From Arthrobacter sp. U41 (lineage in GTDB: Bacteria; Actinomycetota; Actinomycetes; Actinomycetales; Micrococcaceae), in NCBI RefSeq assembly GCF_001750145.1, contig NZ_CP015732.1:1798001-1862000 (forward strand): a DNA stretch of 64,000 bases, read 5' to 3'. Both the position numbers and the translations under genes were made by a program. Each line of letters opens with the position of its first letter. Within the stretch, counting starts at the first letter, position 1. Below the pieces are notes generated by a model that made no database searches, was not told the origin of the DNA, and was given only the letters and a program-made list of their open reading frames with translations. Below are positions 54,153 through 63,715 of the stretch, piece after piece.

Positions 54153-55208
54153 TTACAGCAGTCCTGCCTTGGTCATCAGCTCGGAGACCTTTGCGGAGTT
54201 GAGCTTGGCCGGATCCACGGTGGGTGCCTGCAGTTCCGCCAGCGGGACGAGCTTCTCGTTGGCCGGGACATCCGAGGCGATGGCGTACTCGAATGAGTCG
54301 CCCTTCTGCAGGACTTCCTGGCCCTTCTTGCCGGTGATGAACTTGACGAAGGCCTGGGCCGCCGCCGCGTTCTTCGAGGAGTTCAGCACGCCGCCGCCGG
54401 AGACGGACACGAAGGCGCCCGGATCCTGGTTCTTGAAGTAGTGCGGGGCGACGTTCTTGGAGTTCTCGCCGGTCTTGGCCTGGTCGCCGTAGTAGTAGTA
54501 GTGGTAGATCAGCGCGGCGTCGACTTCCCCGGCGTTGACCGCCTTCATGGCCGTGCTGTTGCCCTTGTAAGCCTTGGAGTTTTCCTTCATGCCGCTCAGC
54601 CATTCCTCGGTGGCGGCTTCGCCCTTGAGTTCCAGCAGGGCGGAGACGATCGCCTGGAAGTCGGCACCTGACGGCGAGGCCGCCCACTTGCCCTTCCACT
54701 CCGGGTTGGCCAGGTCCAGCATGGACTTGGGCAACTGGTCCTCGGTGAACTTGGCCTTGTCGTAGACCAGCACGGTGGAGCGGGCTGCGATGCCGGTCCA
54801 CTTGTTGGTGGAGGGGCGGAATTCGGCGGGCACCTGGTCGATAGTGGCCTGGTCGACGTCGGCGAAGAGTCCGGCGTTTTCAACCTGGGCCATGGCCGGG
54901 GAGTTCTCGGTGAGGAAGACGTCAGCGGGGGAGGCCTGGCCTTCCTGGATGATCTGGTTGGACATCTCGGTGTCCGAGCCCTGGCGCATGGTGACCTTGA
55001 CGCCGGTTTCTGCGGTGAAGGCGTCCACCCACTCCTTGGTCAGGGACTCATGCTGCGCGTTGTAGACCGTCATCTCGCCGGAGATCTTGGCGTCAGCGGC
55101 TGCGCTGCTGCTGGGGGATGTGGAGGTGCCGGAGCCACAGGCGGCCAGGCCGAGCGCGGCGGTGGCGGCAAGTGCGATACCTGCCAGCGCGTTGTTGCGG
55201 ATCTTCAT
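54153..55208 (-). CDS. fbpA: Iron(III) ABC transporter substrate-binding lipoprotein
   Basis: 351-residue lipoprotein: signal peptide with lipobox GLAAC at about residue 25, then a periplasmic-type iron-binding fold beginning ISGEMTVYNAQHESLTKEWVDAFTAETGVKV. A Tyr pair within the ALIYHYYYYGDQAK region fits the iron-coordinating tyrosines of this family. ATG at 55208 preferred to a TTG six codons upstream. First gene of fbpABC, behind a DtxR/IdeR box. Confidence 0.93.
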   Translation of the reverse strand: MKIRNNALAGIALAATAALGLAACGSGTSTSPSSSAAADAKISGEMTVYNAQHESLTKEWVDAFTAETGVKVTMRQGSDTEMSNQIIQEGQASPADVFLTENSPAMAQVENAGLFADVDQATIDQVPAEFRPSTNKWTGIAARSTVLVYDKAKFTEDQLPKSMLDLANPEWKGKWAASPSGADFQAIVSALLELKGEAATEEWLSGMKENSKAYKGNSTAMKAVNAGEVDAALIYHYYYYGDQAKTGENSKNVAPHYFKNQDPGAFVSVSGGGVLNSSKNAAAAQAFVKFITGKKGQEVLQKGDSFEYAIASDVPANEKLVPLAELQAPTVDPAKLNSAKVSELMTKAGLL

Positions 55209-55288
55209 CGGGGCTGCTTTCTGCAAGGAAGGTTTGGGAACCCTAGCCCCCTGTGAGCGGGGAAGTTAGGGCATGCTCACTACGAAAA

Positions 55289-55318
55289 ACTGTAGGTTAG
55301 CCAAACCTAAGCAACCAA
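55289..55318 (-). promoter_or_regulatory. DtxR/IdeR iron box over the fbpABC promoter
   Basis: The 19-bp box 55292-55310 (reverse strand TTAGGTTTGGCTAACCTAC) differs little from the DtxR/IdeR consensus TTAGGTTAGGCTAACCTAA. It lies between -35 TTGGTT (55313-55318) and -10 TACAGT (55289-55294), so iron-loaded repressor would block the promoter. About 80 bases upstream of fbpA. Confidence 0.88.
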
Positions 55319-55373
55319 GCCGAGAGCCCCTTAAGTGACGAGGATCACATCAATTACGAAACTATTGCGTGTC

Positions 55374-56609
55374 TTAATTCTTTGTGGGTGATGCGGGGGA
55401 TGCTTCCGCTGCAGGCGGCGCCGGTGCGCCGCCGGCGATCGCCGCCGCAGCTTCCAGCACCATCCAAGCCTGCAGCTGGGTGGAAAGTTCGACGGCGGCC
55501 CCCGCCGGGTGGTCCTGGCGTGCCGGCTGGTGCGGGTGGACGGAGAAGATAATCCGGTTGCCCCGGCCGGGCAGCGGCTCCTGGGCGGAGACGGCCCGGC
55601 GGCCCGCCCAGAACGCCTCGGCGGTGTTCTGCACGAGCGCGGCGGCCGTCGCCCTGGTCCCGGCCGGGAGCCGGGAATCGACGGCGGCGAGCGCGAGGTA
55701 GCGGGCCAGGATCCCGGTGAAGAGGCCGCCGTCGCCGCCTCCCTCGCAGCGCAGCACGGCGGTGCCGTGCCCCGTCGGCGCGGCCGGGAGGGTGAGGCTC
55801 CGCGCCGCGGCAGACACAAGCGAGGCCGCGCGGGCCAGGTTCGCCTCGCCGCCCAGCTCCAGCAGGGCGCCCAGGACCGGGCCCTGGTTGTAGGTGTAGA
55901 TGGCGCTTTCCAGGACCACCTCGCCGGTGCTGGTGATCCGCAGGCCGTCCCGGTACATTCCCTGTTCCGGGTCAAAAAGCCGGGCATCCAGCCAGTCCAG
56001 CAGGGCCTGCGCCTTGGCCGGATTGCCGGTGCGGGCGTAATAGAGCGCCACCGGGGCCGTGGCCGGAGTGTTCTTGAAATCCCGCTTCTTGCTCCAGAAC
56101 GTGCCCCCGCCGAGGTCGTCCGTGGAGGCGGAAGCGAACTGCAGGGTGAGGCTCTTCAGGACCCTGGCGTTGCGTCGCCGGCCGGCCGCTTTGCGGCTTT
56201 GCTCGGCGAGTTGCTCCAGGCGCAGGGTGGACAGCGCGAGCCAGGCCATGTCGTCGTAGTAGTTGTTGACGACGGTGAGGAAGTTGCGCAGCCGGATCCC
56301 CGTGACCAGCCGGGACGCGAGCCTGCCGGCGCTGGGCCGGTTCTCGCCGTCGAACCGTTTTCCGGGCCCGCCTCCGGTGCCGAGCTCGCGGCGGCCGGTG
56401 TCCACCAGGCAGTCCACGTAGTGCGCCTGCCACCAGTAGTGCCAGGGCAGGGCCAGGTTCTTGAGCCGGCCCGAGGGGCGCACGATCGCCGCGATATGGG
56501 TTCCGGGCAGGAAGAAGAGCCGCTGCCCGAACAGCCTGGTCACCGAACGGGCCGCTTCGTCCGCGCGGAATGACCAGTCGGGGGCGGTGGAACTCTCTGC
56601 CGGGCTCAT
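55374..56609 (-). CDS. Glycoside hydrolase family 76 protein (alpha-mannanase-like)
   Basis: 411-residue (alpha/alpha)6-type protein. The GH76 catalytic region NNYYDDMAWLALSTL (two adjacent Asp, about residues 119-120) and AIYTYNQGPVLGALLELGG are present. No signal peptide or anchor, whereas GH76 mannanases are usually secreted, so it may act on cytosolic oligosaccharides or be a different enzyme. N-terminal 100 residues are conserved-looking (PWHYWWQAHYVDCLVD). Low-complexity Ala/Pro tail. Same strand as fbpA but separated by the iron box. Confidence 0.85.
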   Translation of the reverse strand: MSPAESSTAPDWSFRADEAARSVTRLFGQRLFFLPGTHIAAIVRPSGRLKNLALPWHYWWQAHYVDCLVDTGRRELGTGGGPGKRFDGENRPSAGRLASRLVTGIRLRNFLTVVNNYYDDMAWLALSTLRLEQLAEQSRKAAGRRRNARVLKSLTLQFASASTDDLGGGTFWSKKRDFKNTPATAPVALYYARTGNPAKAQALLDWLDARLFDPEQGMYRDGLRITSTGEVVLESAIYTYNQGPVLGALLELGGEANLARAASLVSAAARSLTLPAAPTGHGTAVLRCEGGGDGGLFTGILARYLALAAVDSRLPAGTRATAAALVQNTAEAFWAGRRAVSAQEPLPGRGNRIIFSVHPHQPARQDHPAGAAVELSTQLQAWMVLEAAAAIAGGAPAPPAAEASPASPTKN

Positions 56610-56748
56610 GGTTCCAGCCTAGTAGCGGCGGGGTGAAGGTGCGGAATGCCCGAATTCCAGTTAACATTCACTAACTAATGTTCCCTGAAAGTTCGTGACG
56701 CTGCACACGGTGTCGTGGCGGGTTCCGGTTCCACATCAAGGAGGATGC

Positions 56749-57582
56749 ATGGACATCAAAGGTACAGTTGCGCTGATTACGGGCGGGGCCTCCGGCCTGG
56801 GCGCTGCAACGGCGCGCCGCCTGTTCGACGCCGGCGCCTCCGTAGTGCTGGTGGACCTGCCCGGCTCCGCCGGCGACGCCTTCGCCGCCGAGCTGAACGC
56901 CGGGGTCAAGGCCCGGACGGCGGCCCCCGGCGCCGGCAGCCCGATGGAGCCGGCCAACACGGCGGTCTTCGTTCCCGGCGACGTCACCAGCGAGGAAGAG
57001 GTGCAGGCCGCCGTTGACGCCGCCGTCGCCCTCGGCCCCCTGCGGATCGTGGTCAACTGCGCCGGGATCGCCACCCCCGGCAAGGTCCTGGGCCGGGACG
57101 GCGTTCTGCCGCTGGAGAACTTCAGCCGCGTCATCCAGATCAACCTCGTGGGCACCTTCAACGTCATCCGCCTTGCGGCGGCGGCGATGGCGGCGACCGA
57201 ACCCGCGGTGACCGAGCTCGGCGGGCCGGAGCGCGGCGTCATCATCAACACCGCCTCCGTCGCCGCGTTTGACGGCCAGATCGGCCAGCCGGCCTACGCG
57301 GCGTCCAAAGGTGCGGTGCACGCGATGACGCTTCCGATCGCCCGCGAACTCGCCCGGTCGCTGATCCGCGTGGTCACGATCGCGCCGGGCATCTTCGAGA
57401 CGCCCATGATGGCCGGGCTGCCGCAGGAAGCCCAGGATTCCCTCGGGCAGCAGGTGCCACACCCGTCCCGGCTGGGCCGCCCCGCCGAATACGCAAATCT
57501 CGCCGCGCACATCGTGGAGAACGCCATGCTCAACGGCGAGACCATCCGCCTCGACGGTGCCATCCGGATGGGACCGAAGTGA
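56749..57582 (+). CDS. Short-chain dehydrogenase, 3-hydroxyacyl-CoA type (HSD10-like)
   Basis: 277-residue NAD-dependent [18 protein letters not shown] is the cofactor motif; [10 protein letters not shown] and the catalytic triad Ser-Tyr-Lys (TASVAAF...[11 protein letters not shown]) are present. Similar to type-2 3-hydroxyacyl-CoA dehydrogenases in fatty-acid or branched-chain catabolism. ATG preceded by AAGGAGG. Coupled by a GTGA overlap to the acyl-CoA dehydrogenase. Confidence 0.92.
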   Translation: MDIKGTVALITGGASGLGAATARRLFDAGASVVLVDLPGSAGDAFAAELNAGVKARTAAPGAGSPMEPANTAVFVPGDVTSEEEVQAAVDAAVALGPLRIVVNCAGIATPGKVLGRDGVLPLENFSRVIQINLVGTFNVIRLAAAAMAATEPAVTELGGPERGVIINTASVAAFDGQIGQPAYAASKGAVHAMTLPIARELARSLIRVVTIAPGIFETPMMAGLPQEAQDSLGQQVPHPSRLGRPAEYANLAAHIVENAMLNGETIRLDGAIRMGPK

Positions 57583-58805
57583 TACGGACCGGGCTCGCCG
57601 GTTCCCCGTCGCCCGCCGCCTCCGTCGAGGGGCTGCCGACCGCCGACTTCTTCGACTTCGTGTCGATGCTCAACGCCGCGGAACAGGCCAAACTGGCCGA
57701 ACTGCGCACGTTCCTGGCCCGCGAGGTGGCGCCCTTTGCCGGCGAGTGGTGGAACAAGGCCGAGTTCCCCGCGCAGATCCTGCCCAAACTGGCGGCCCTC
57801 GAACTCAGCGCCCCGGCCCAGCGCGGCTACAGCCATCTGTTCGCCGGGCTGGTCATCGCCGAGATGACCCGGGTGGACACCTCGCTGGCGACGTTCTTCC
57901 TGGTCCACCATGACCTCTTCGTCGAATCGCTCTACGGCTTCGGCTCCGAGGAACAGAAGGCACGCCTGCTCGATGACGCCGCGAACCTCCGGACCACCGG
58001 CGCCTTCGCCCTGACCGAACCGGAGCATGGCTCCGACGTGGCCGGCGGGATGGAGACCGTCGCCCGGCGTGTTCCCGGCGGGGCGCCCGACGGCGGCGAC
58101 ACCTGGGTCCTCAACGGTGCCAAACGCTGGATCGGCAACGGGACGTTCTGCGACTACCTGCTGGTGTGGGCCCGTGACGAGGCCGACGGCGGCATCCGCG
58201 GCTTCATCGTGGATGCGACCCTTCCCGGCGTGAGCCGGAGCAGGATCGAGAACAAGATCGCGCTGCGCACGGTGCAGAACGCGGACATTGTCTTCAAGGA
58301 CGTCGAGGTGGCGGAGTCGGACCGCTTCGCCGGTATCAACAGCTTCGAGGACACCAATGAGCTGCTGCGCGGCTCGCGCATAATGGTCGCTTGGCAGGGT
58401 GTCGGGCAGCAACTGGCCGCGTTCGACGTCGCCCGGCAGTACGCCGTCGAGCGCCGGCAGTTCGGGCGGCCGCTGGCCAAATTCCAGCTGGTCCAGCAGC
58501 AGCTGGTGACGATGCTGGGCAATGCCGTGGCGAGCATGGGGATGATGGTCCGGATCGCGCAGCTGCAGGAGCGGGGCGCCGCTGACATGCCCCAGGTGGC
58601 GCTGGCGAAGTCCTATGTGAGCGCCCGGATGCGCGAGACCGTGGCGATGGGCCGGTCCCTGCTGGGCGGCAACGGGATCGTCACCGACTACCGGATGGCC
58701 AAGATCTTCGCCGACGCCGAGGCGATCTACACCTATGAGGGCTCGTTCGAGATCAACACGCTGATCGTGGGCCGGGCCGTGACCGGGGTGTCCGCGATCG
58801 TCTAG
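57579..58805 (+). CDS. Acyl-CoA dehydrogenase
   Basis: 408-residue FAD enzyme. Substrate and FAD segments are [39 protein letters not shown] and [15 protein letters not shown]; the C-terminal [18 protein letters not shown] carries the catalytic Glu of the glutaryl/isovaleryl-like group (exact substrate uncertain). The GTG start overlaps the SDR stop by 4 bp. Probably acts with the SDR in beta-oxidation-like breakdown. Its stop codon is within a hairpin shared with the convergent gene. Confidence 0.93.
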   Translation: MIRTGLAGSPSPAASVEGLPTADFFDFVSMLNAAEQAKLAELRTFLAREVAPFAGEWWNKAEFPAQILPKLAALELSAPAQRGYSHLFAGLVIAEMTRVDTSLATFFLVHHDLFVESLYGFGSEEQKARLLDDAANLRTTGAFALTEPEHGSDVAGGMETVARRVPGGAPDGGDTWVLNGAKRWIGNGTFCDYLLVWARDEADGGIRGFIVDATLPGVSRSRIENKIALRTVQNADIVFKDVEVAESDRFAGINSFEDTNELLRGSRIMVAWQGVGQQLAAFDVARQYAVERRQFGRPLAKFQLVQQQLVTMLGNAVASMGMMVRIAQLQERGAADMPQVALAKSYVSARMRETVAMGRSLLGGNGIVTDYRMAKIFADAEAIYTYEGSFEINTLIVGRAVTGVSAIV

Positions 58806-58820
58806 ACGATCCCGTCTAGA
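58801..58820. terminator. Hairpin containing both convergent stop codons
   Basis: TCTAGACG and CGTCTAGA form a perfect 8-bp stem with a 4-base loop. The stem holds the TAG stop of the acyl-CoA dehydrogenase on one strand and the TAG stop of the DUF1684 gene on the other. Confidence 0.6.
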
Positions 58821-59673
58821 ACAGCGCCGGCTCTTTCTCGCCGGCCTCGATCCGGTAGTCCAGGCTGTTGTTCTTCACCGGCATGGGGCAGGTGCCGTAC
58901 GGGGTGAAGGCGCTCGGGTAGTTGATGGCCCGGTTGAAGTCCAGGATGACCGTCCGGTTTCCCAGGGCATCAACCCGGGGCCGGGCCGTGGAGACCTTCC
59001 GCCACTCGGCTGTTGCCAGTTCCGGCTGTTCTGCCCCGTTGGTCTCGTCATGGAACGTGACCGTCAGCGCGCCGAGTTTTTCCTCTTCGGCCTGCAGGTG
59101 GAACTCGTGGTCCTTGCCGGGGAGCCGGAACACCAGTTCGCCGACAGACCGGTGGACCCCGTCGACCAGCGGGTTGGCGGTGCCGGTCGGGACGTCCACG
59201 GGCTCCGGATACGGGAGGAACCGGGCCTCGACCACCAGATCCGGCCGGTAGCCAAAGGTGGGGACGCCGTCGAACTCGGTGAACACCGGAGACTTGGAGT
59301 CCCTGGTGCGGATGGCATATTTCCCCGCGCGCATGGCGAGTTCCACCACCACCTGCCGGCCGTCGTCGCCCCCGTACTGGACCCACAGCAGCGATTCCTC
59401 ATCGGCCAGCGCCGCGCTGATGGTGCCGTCCACCGGCTCCCCGGTCTCCACGAGGGTCAGTCCCTCGGCCGCTGCGGCGGTGAGGAACGCCGTCGTGCCG
59501 TCGGTGGACCAGAGCCCGGGGACGAGTTCGACGGCGGCCGGACGGTCTTCCAGCCACTGGAAAGAGGTCAGCGTAAGCCAGCCGTACTCGCTGGCCAGCG
59601 CCGTGTTGCGGCTGCTGCGGAAGCGCTGCCAGCGGGCGAGCTGGGCGTCCGGATCGGGGTGCGTTGTGTTCAC
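58816..59673 (-). CDS. DUF1684 domain protein
   Basis: 285-residue beta-rich protein of the DUF1684 family, whose function is unknown. Diagnostic motif: LDFNRAINYPSAFTPYGTCPMPVKNN near the C-terminus; N-terminal SEYGWLTLTSFQWL. No signal peptide. Its ATG overlaps the TetR gene's end by 4 bp (ATGA), so the two are one unit. Confidence 0.9.
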   Translation of the reverse strand: MNTTHPDPDAQLARWQRFRSSRNTALASEYGWLTLTSFQWLEDRPAAVELVPGLWSTDGTTAFLTAAAAEGLTLVETGEPVDGTISAALADEESLLWVQYGGDDGRQVVVELAMRAGKYAIRTRDSKSPVFTEFDGVPTFGYRPDLVVEARFLPYPEPVDVPTGTANPLVDGVHRSVGELVFRLPGKDHEFHLQAEEEKLGALTVTFHDETNGAEQPELATAEWRKVSTARPRVDALGNRTVILDFNRAINYPSAFTPYGTCPMPVKNNSLDYRIEAGEKEPALF

Positions 59674-60272
59674 GGGTTCCTTCCAAGGCTTGCGGCCACG
59701 AGTTGTGCCGCGGTGTCGCGGGCGGCGATGGCCGCCGCGGGGTCGGCGTCGAGCACGCCGCTGGCCAGGCCGCCATCGAGCACCAGGGTGAGGCTGCGGG
59801 CGAGCTGGTCCGGGTCCCGGGCCCCGGCCTGGGCGGCCAGGTCCCGGATCCAGGCCCGGATGTGTTCCTTGTGCGCCACGGTCCGGAGGTGGACGCGGGT
59901 TCCGGAGGCGGACTCGGCGGCGGCGTTGATGAAGGCGCAGCCGCGGTAGCCGTCGCCGCGGCAGGCGCCGGCCAGCGCGTCGAACAGCCCCACGAGCTGG
60001 GCCGCGGGGTCGGGTCCGGCGGCTTCCGCGGCGGCGTGCAGCTGCCCGGTCCAGAGGCCGTCCACCTTCTCCAGATAGGCCAGGATCAGCTCGTCCTTGG
60101 CCGGAAAGTACTTGTAGAACGTGGCCTTGGCTACGCCGGATTCGGCGATGATCGTGTCGATGCCCGCGGCCCGGAGCCCGTGCGCATAGAACAGCCGGAA
60201 GGCGGTGGCGAGGATCTTGTCCCTGGCCTGGCCGGTGCGGGCGGCCGGCGTGGCTGTGGCTGGCGGCATCAT
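59670..60272 (-). CDS. TetR/AcrR-family transcriptional regulator
   Basis: 200-residue repressor with N-terminal HTH (ILATAFRLFYAHGLRAAGIDTIIAESGVAKATFYKYFPAKDELI, about residues 20-62) and a ligand-binding domain containing a CRGDGYRGCAF segment. Overlaps DUF1684 by 4 bp. The divergent gap contains three related AGACxG/CTGTCT sites, probably its operators. Divergent target is now a broken oxidoreductase gene. Confidence 0.92.
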   Translation of the reverse strand: MMPPATATPAARTGQARDKILATAFRLFYAHGLRAAGIDTIIAESGVAKATFYKYFPAKDELILAYLEKVDGLWTGQLHAAAEAAGPDPAAQLVGLFDALAGACRGDGYRGCAFINAAAESASGTRVHLRTVAHKEHIRAWIRDLAAQAGARDPDQLARSLTLVLDGGLASGVLDADPAAAIAARDTAAQLVAASLGRNP

Positions 60273-60286
60273 GGCTCCATGGTACC

Positions 60287-60362
60287 CAGACAGCTCTGTC
60301 TATGGTTGTTCCGGGCAGGCCTGTCTGATAGCGTCCTGCTCAATAGTAGACCGACCTGTCTA
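60287..60362. promoter_or_regulatory. Cluster of three inverted-repeat operator sites
   Basis: Sites CAGACAGCTCTGTCTA (60287-60302), CAGGCCTGTCTG (60316-60327) and TAGACCGACCTGTCTA (60347-60362) share the half CTGTCTA or its complement. Spacing between first and last is 60 bp. They lie between the TetR gene and the divergent oxidoreductase remnant. Confidence 0.7.
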
Positions 60363-60420
60363 CCCCTCGTTGTGATGCATCAGCAGCCTGAAACAGAGGC
60401 AGCCGGAAGTGAGGACACCA

Positions 60421-60730
60421 TGAGGATTGCAGTATTGGGAACCGGAACCGTCGGTCCCGCGATCGCCGGGGCGCTGTCCGCTCTGGGTCATGACGTGGTG
60501 ATCGGAACGCGGGATCCCCGGGCGACGCTGGCCCGGACCGGGCCCGGGGCGACGGGGGGACCAGCCGTGAAGGGCCTGCTCAAAGGCTTCGGGCACCGGG
60601 ACATCATCGATCTGGGCGACATCACCACCGCCCGCGGCGCCGAAATGATCCTGCCGGTCTGGCTGCGGATCTGGGGCGCACTGGGCACCGGTGTGTGTTC
60701 AACTTCAAAATCGTCCGCCAGGGAAGCTGA
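60421..60730 (+). pseudogene. F420/NADP oxidoreductase-like gene, internally deleted and frameshifted
   Basis: The first 44 codons read MRIAVLGTGTVGPAIAGALSALGHDVVIGTRD, the Rossmann N-terminus of NADPH-dependent F420 reductases. The frame then jumps to the family's C-terminal end, LLKGFGHRDIIDLGDITTARGAEMILPVWLRIWGALGTGV, skipping roughly 100 residues (intact length about 210-220). After GTGV an extra TG in a GTGTGTG run shifts the frame; removing it gives FNFKIVRQGS and a stop at 60730. As read, it ends in an unrelated frame. Both changes make it non-functional. Confidence 0.8.
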
Positions 60731-60852
60731 CACTATCTGAGACGGATTCCCATGCCGCCCGGCATCCGGGTAGCATCCTGTAGGAAGAAAGTAACCCGGC
60801 TCACAGTATCCAGCGCAGTGTACGAGCCAAGTCCTCCCGAAAGATTGTTTCC

Positions 60853-63672
60853 ATGGCTGACACTGCAACGAACCCCGGCGCCGATCTCGCCTCCGAACTG
60901 CGGGCCGACGTCCGCCGGGTGTCCACCCTCCTCGGCGAATCCCTGGTCCGCCAGCACGGGCCCGAGCTGCTGGACCTGGTGGAGCAGGTGCGCCTGCTGA
61001 CCAAGGAGTCCAAGGAAGCCGCCCGTGGCGGCGCGGATGCCACCGGGCCGTGGAGCTCGTACGACGTCGTCGCCCAGGTCCGCGAACTGCTCGGCTCGCT
61101 GCCGCTGGAGCAGGCGACCGACCTGGTCCGCGCCTTCGCCTTCTACTTCCACCTGGCCAACGCGGCCGAGCAGGTGCACCGGGTCCGCGGGCTGCGCACC
61201 CGGCAGGAAAAGGACGGCTGGCTGGCCAAAGCGGTCACCGACATCGCCGCCCAGGCCGGCCCCTCCGTTCTGCAGGCCGTGGTCAATGAACTCGACGTCC
61301 GCCCCGTCTTCACCGCGCACCCCACCGAGGCGTCCCGCCGCTCCGTGCTGGACAAGGTCCGCCGGCTCTCCGACATCCTTGCCGAGACCACCGCGGAGGG
61401 CACGTCCGCCCGCCGCCGCCAGGACCGGCAGCTCGCCGAGGTCATCGACCAGATGTGGCAGACGGACGAACTCCGCCAGGTCCGGCCCACCCCGGTGGAC
61501 GAAGCCCGGAACGCGATCTACTACCTCACCGGAATCCTCGGCGACGCCCTGCCGGAAATGCTCTCGGACCTCTCGGAGCTGCTCGGCGAACACGGCGTCA
61601 CCCTCCACGTGGAGAAGGCGCCCATCCGCTTCGGCTCCTGGATCGGCGGCGACCGGGACGGCAACCCGAACGTCACCGCAGCCGTCACCCGCGAAATCCT
61701 GCAGATCCAGAACCAGCACGCCGTCCGGATCAGTATCACCCTGATCGACGGGCTGATCTCCATCCTGTCGAACTCAACGGCACTCGCCGGGGCGGACCTG
61801 GAGCTGCTGGACTCGATCGACGTCGACCTCAAGAACCTGCCGGGTTTGGACCGCCGGGTCCTTGAACTGAACGCCCAGGAGCCCTACCGGCTCAAGCTCA
61901 CCTGCATCAAGGCCAAGCTGCTGAACACCGCCCGGCGGGTTTCGGCCGGATCGGCGCACGAGCCGGGCCGCGACTATACCGCCACCGCGGAGCTCCTCGC
62001 CGAGCTGGGCCTGCTGGAGCGCTCGCTCCGCAACCACCATGCCGCGCTCGCCGCCGACGGCGCCCTGGCCCGGGTCCGGCGCGCCATCGCCTCCTTCGGC
62101 CTGCACCTGGCCACGCTCGACATCCGCGAACACGCCGACCACCACCACGACGCCGTCGGGCAGCTGATGGACCGCCTCGGCGGGCCAGGCGTCCGGTACG
62201 GGGAACTCAGCCGTTCCGAGCGGCTCGAGGTGCTCGGTTCCGAGCTCGCCTCCCGCCGCCCGCTCTCCGGCCACCCGATCAAGCTCGACGGCGTCGCCGA
62301 CGGCACCTACGACGTCTTCCGCGAGATCCGGCGGGCCCTGCGCACCTACGGCCCGGACGTCATCGAGACGTACATCATTTCGATGACCCGCGGCGCGGAC
62401 GACGTCCTGGCCGCGGCGGTGCTGGCCCGCGAGGCGGGGCTGGTCAACCTCTTCGGCGAGACCCCCTATGCCAGGATCGGCTTCGCGCCGCTCCTGGAAA
62501 CCGTGGAGGAGCTGCGGGCCTCGGCCGAAATCGTGGACCAGCTGCTCTCGGATGCCTCCTACCGCGAGCTGGTCCGGCTGCGCGGGGACGTGCAGGAAAT
62601 CATGCTCGGCTATTCGGACTCCAACAAGGAGTCCGGCGTCATGACCAGCCAGTGGGAGATCCACAAAACCCAGCGCAAGCTCCGGGACATCGCGGCGAAG
62701 CACGGGGTGCGGGTGCGCCTGTTCCACGGCCGCGGCGGCTCCGTGGGCCGCGGCGGCGGGCCGACCTACGATGCCATCATGGCGCAGCCGAACGGGGTGC
62801 TGGAAGGCGAGATCAAGTTCACCGAACAGGGCGAGGTCATTTCGGACAAGTACTCGCTGCCGGAACTCGCCCGCGAGAACCTCGAACTCTCGCTCGCGGC
62901 GGTCATGCAGGGCTCCGCGCTGCACCGCACCCCGCGCACCTCGGAGGACCAGCGCGAACGCTACGGCCACGTGATGGAGACCATTTCCGACGCCGCCTTC
63001 GCCCGGTACCGGACACTGATCGATGACCCGGACCTGCCGGCCTATTTCATGGCGTCCACCCCGGTGGAACAGCTGGGGTCCCTCAACATCGGCTCCCGGC
63101 CGTCCAAACGGCCCGATTCCGGCGCAGGGCTCGAAGGCCTGCGGGCGATCCCTTGGGTGTTTGGCTGGACGCAGTCGCGGCAGATCGTTCCCGGCTGGTT
63201 CGGTGTGGGCTCCGGGCTCAAGGCCGCCCGCGAAGCCGGCCACTCGGCCCAGCTGGTGGAGATGATGGACGGCTGGCATTTCTTCCGCTCGGTGCTCTCC
63301 AACGTGGAAATGACGCTGGCGAAGACGGACATGGACATCGCCGGCTACTACGTCTCCACCCTGGTCCCCGAGGAGCTGCACCACCTGTTCCGTGCCATCA
63401 GGGCCGAATACGAGCTGACCGTCACCGAGATCCAGCTCCTGACCGGCGAGGCACTGCTGCTCGACGCGCAGCCGACGTTGAAGCGCTCACTGGAGATCCG
63501 GGACCAGTACCTCGACCCGATCAGCTACCTCCAGGTGGAACTGCTGCGCCGCATCCGCTCCGAGTCCGCGGCCGGGGAGAGCATGCCCAATGCCGAGATC
63601 GACGAACGCCTCCAGCGTGCCATGCTCATCACGGTCAACGGCGTGGCGGCGGGCCTGCGCAACACGGGCTGA
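60853..63672 (+). CDS. ppc: Phosphoenolpyruvate carboxylase
   Basis: 939-residue anaplerotic enzyme forming oxaloacetate from PEP and bicarbonate. Catalytic motifs: [15 protein letters not shown] (His about residue 156), [31 protein letters not shown], and [15 protein letters not shown] (mobile loop with the catalytic His/Arg). The C-terminus ends LRNTG, like the allosteric-site QNTG end of the family. ATG at 60853 agrees with family length though the ribosome site is weak. Likely supplies oxaloacetate to the TCA cycle alongside the glyoxylate shunt. Confidence 0.97.
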   Translation: MADTATNPGADLASELRADVRRVSTLLGESLVRQHGPELLDLVEQVRLLTKESKEAARGGADATGPWSSYDVVAQVRELLGSLPLEQATDLVRAFAFYFHLANAAEQVHRVRGLRTRQEKDGWLAKAVTDIAAQAGPSVLQAVVNELDVRPVFTAHPTEASRRSVLDKVRRLSDILAETTAEGTSARRRQDRQLAEVIDQMWQTDELRQVRPTPVDEARNAIYYLTGILGDALPEMLSDLSELLGEHGVTLHVEKAPIRFGSWIGGDRDGNPNVTAAVTREILQIQNQHAVRISITLIDGLISILSNSTALAGADLELLDSIDVDLKNLPGLDRRVLELNAQEPYRLKLTCIKAKLLNTARRVSAGSAHEPGRDYTATAELLAELGLLERSLRNHHAALAADGALARVRRAIASFGLHLATLDIREHADHHHDAVGQLMDRLGGPGVRYGELSRSERLEVLGSELASRRPLSGHPIKLDGVADGTYDVFREIRRALRTYGPDVIETYIISMTRGADDVLAAAVLAREAGLVNLFGETPYARIGFAPLLETVEELRASAEIVDQLLSDASYRELVRLRGDVQEIMLGYSDSNKESGVMTSQWEIHKTQRKLRDIAAKHGVRVRLFHGRGGSVGRGGGPTYDAIMAQPNGVLEGEIKFTEQGEVISDKYSLPELARENLELSLAAVMQGSALHRTPRTSEDQRERYGHVMETISDAAFARYRTLIDDPDLPAYFMASTPVEQLGSLNIGSRPSKRPDSGAGLEGLRAIPWVFGWTQSRQIVPGWFGVGSGLKAAREAGHSAQLVEMMDGWHFFRSVLSNVEMTLAKTDMDIAGYYVSTLVPEELHHLFRAIRAEYELTVTEIQLLTGEALLLDAQPTLKRSLEIRDQYLDPISYLQVELLRRIRSESAAGESMPNAEIDERLQRAMLITVNGVAAGLRNTG

Positions 63673-63715
63673 CCCCCGGAGGGGGCCCGGAGACCCGTCC
63701 CGATAGGGTGGTTGC

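Noticed and set aside
61774..63384. Long minus-strand frame opposite ppc
   Set aside because: Shadow of phosphoenolpyruvate carboxylase; composition is the reverse complement pattern of the real gene.
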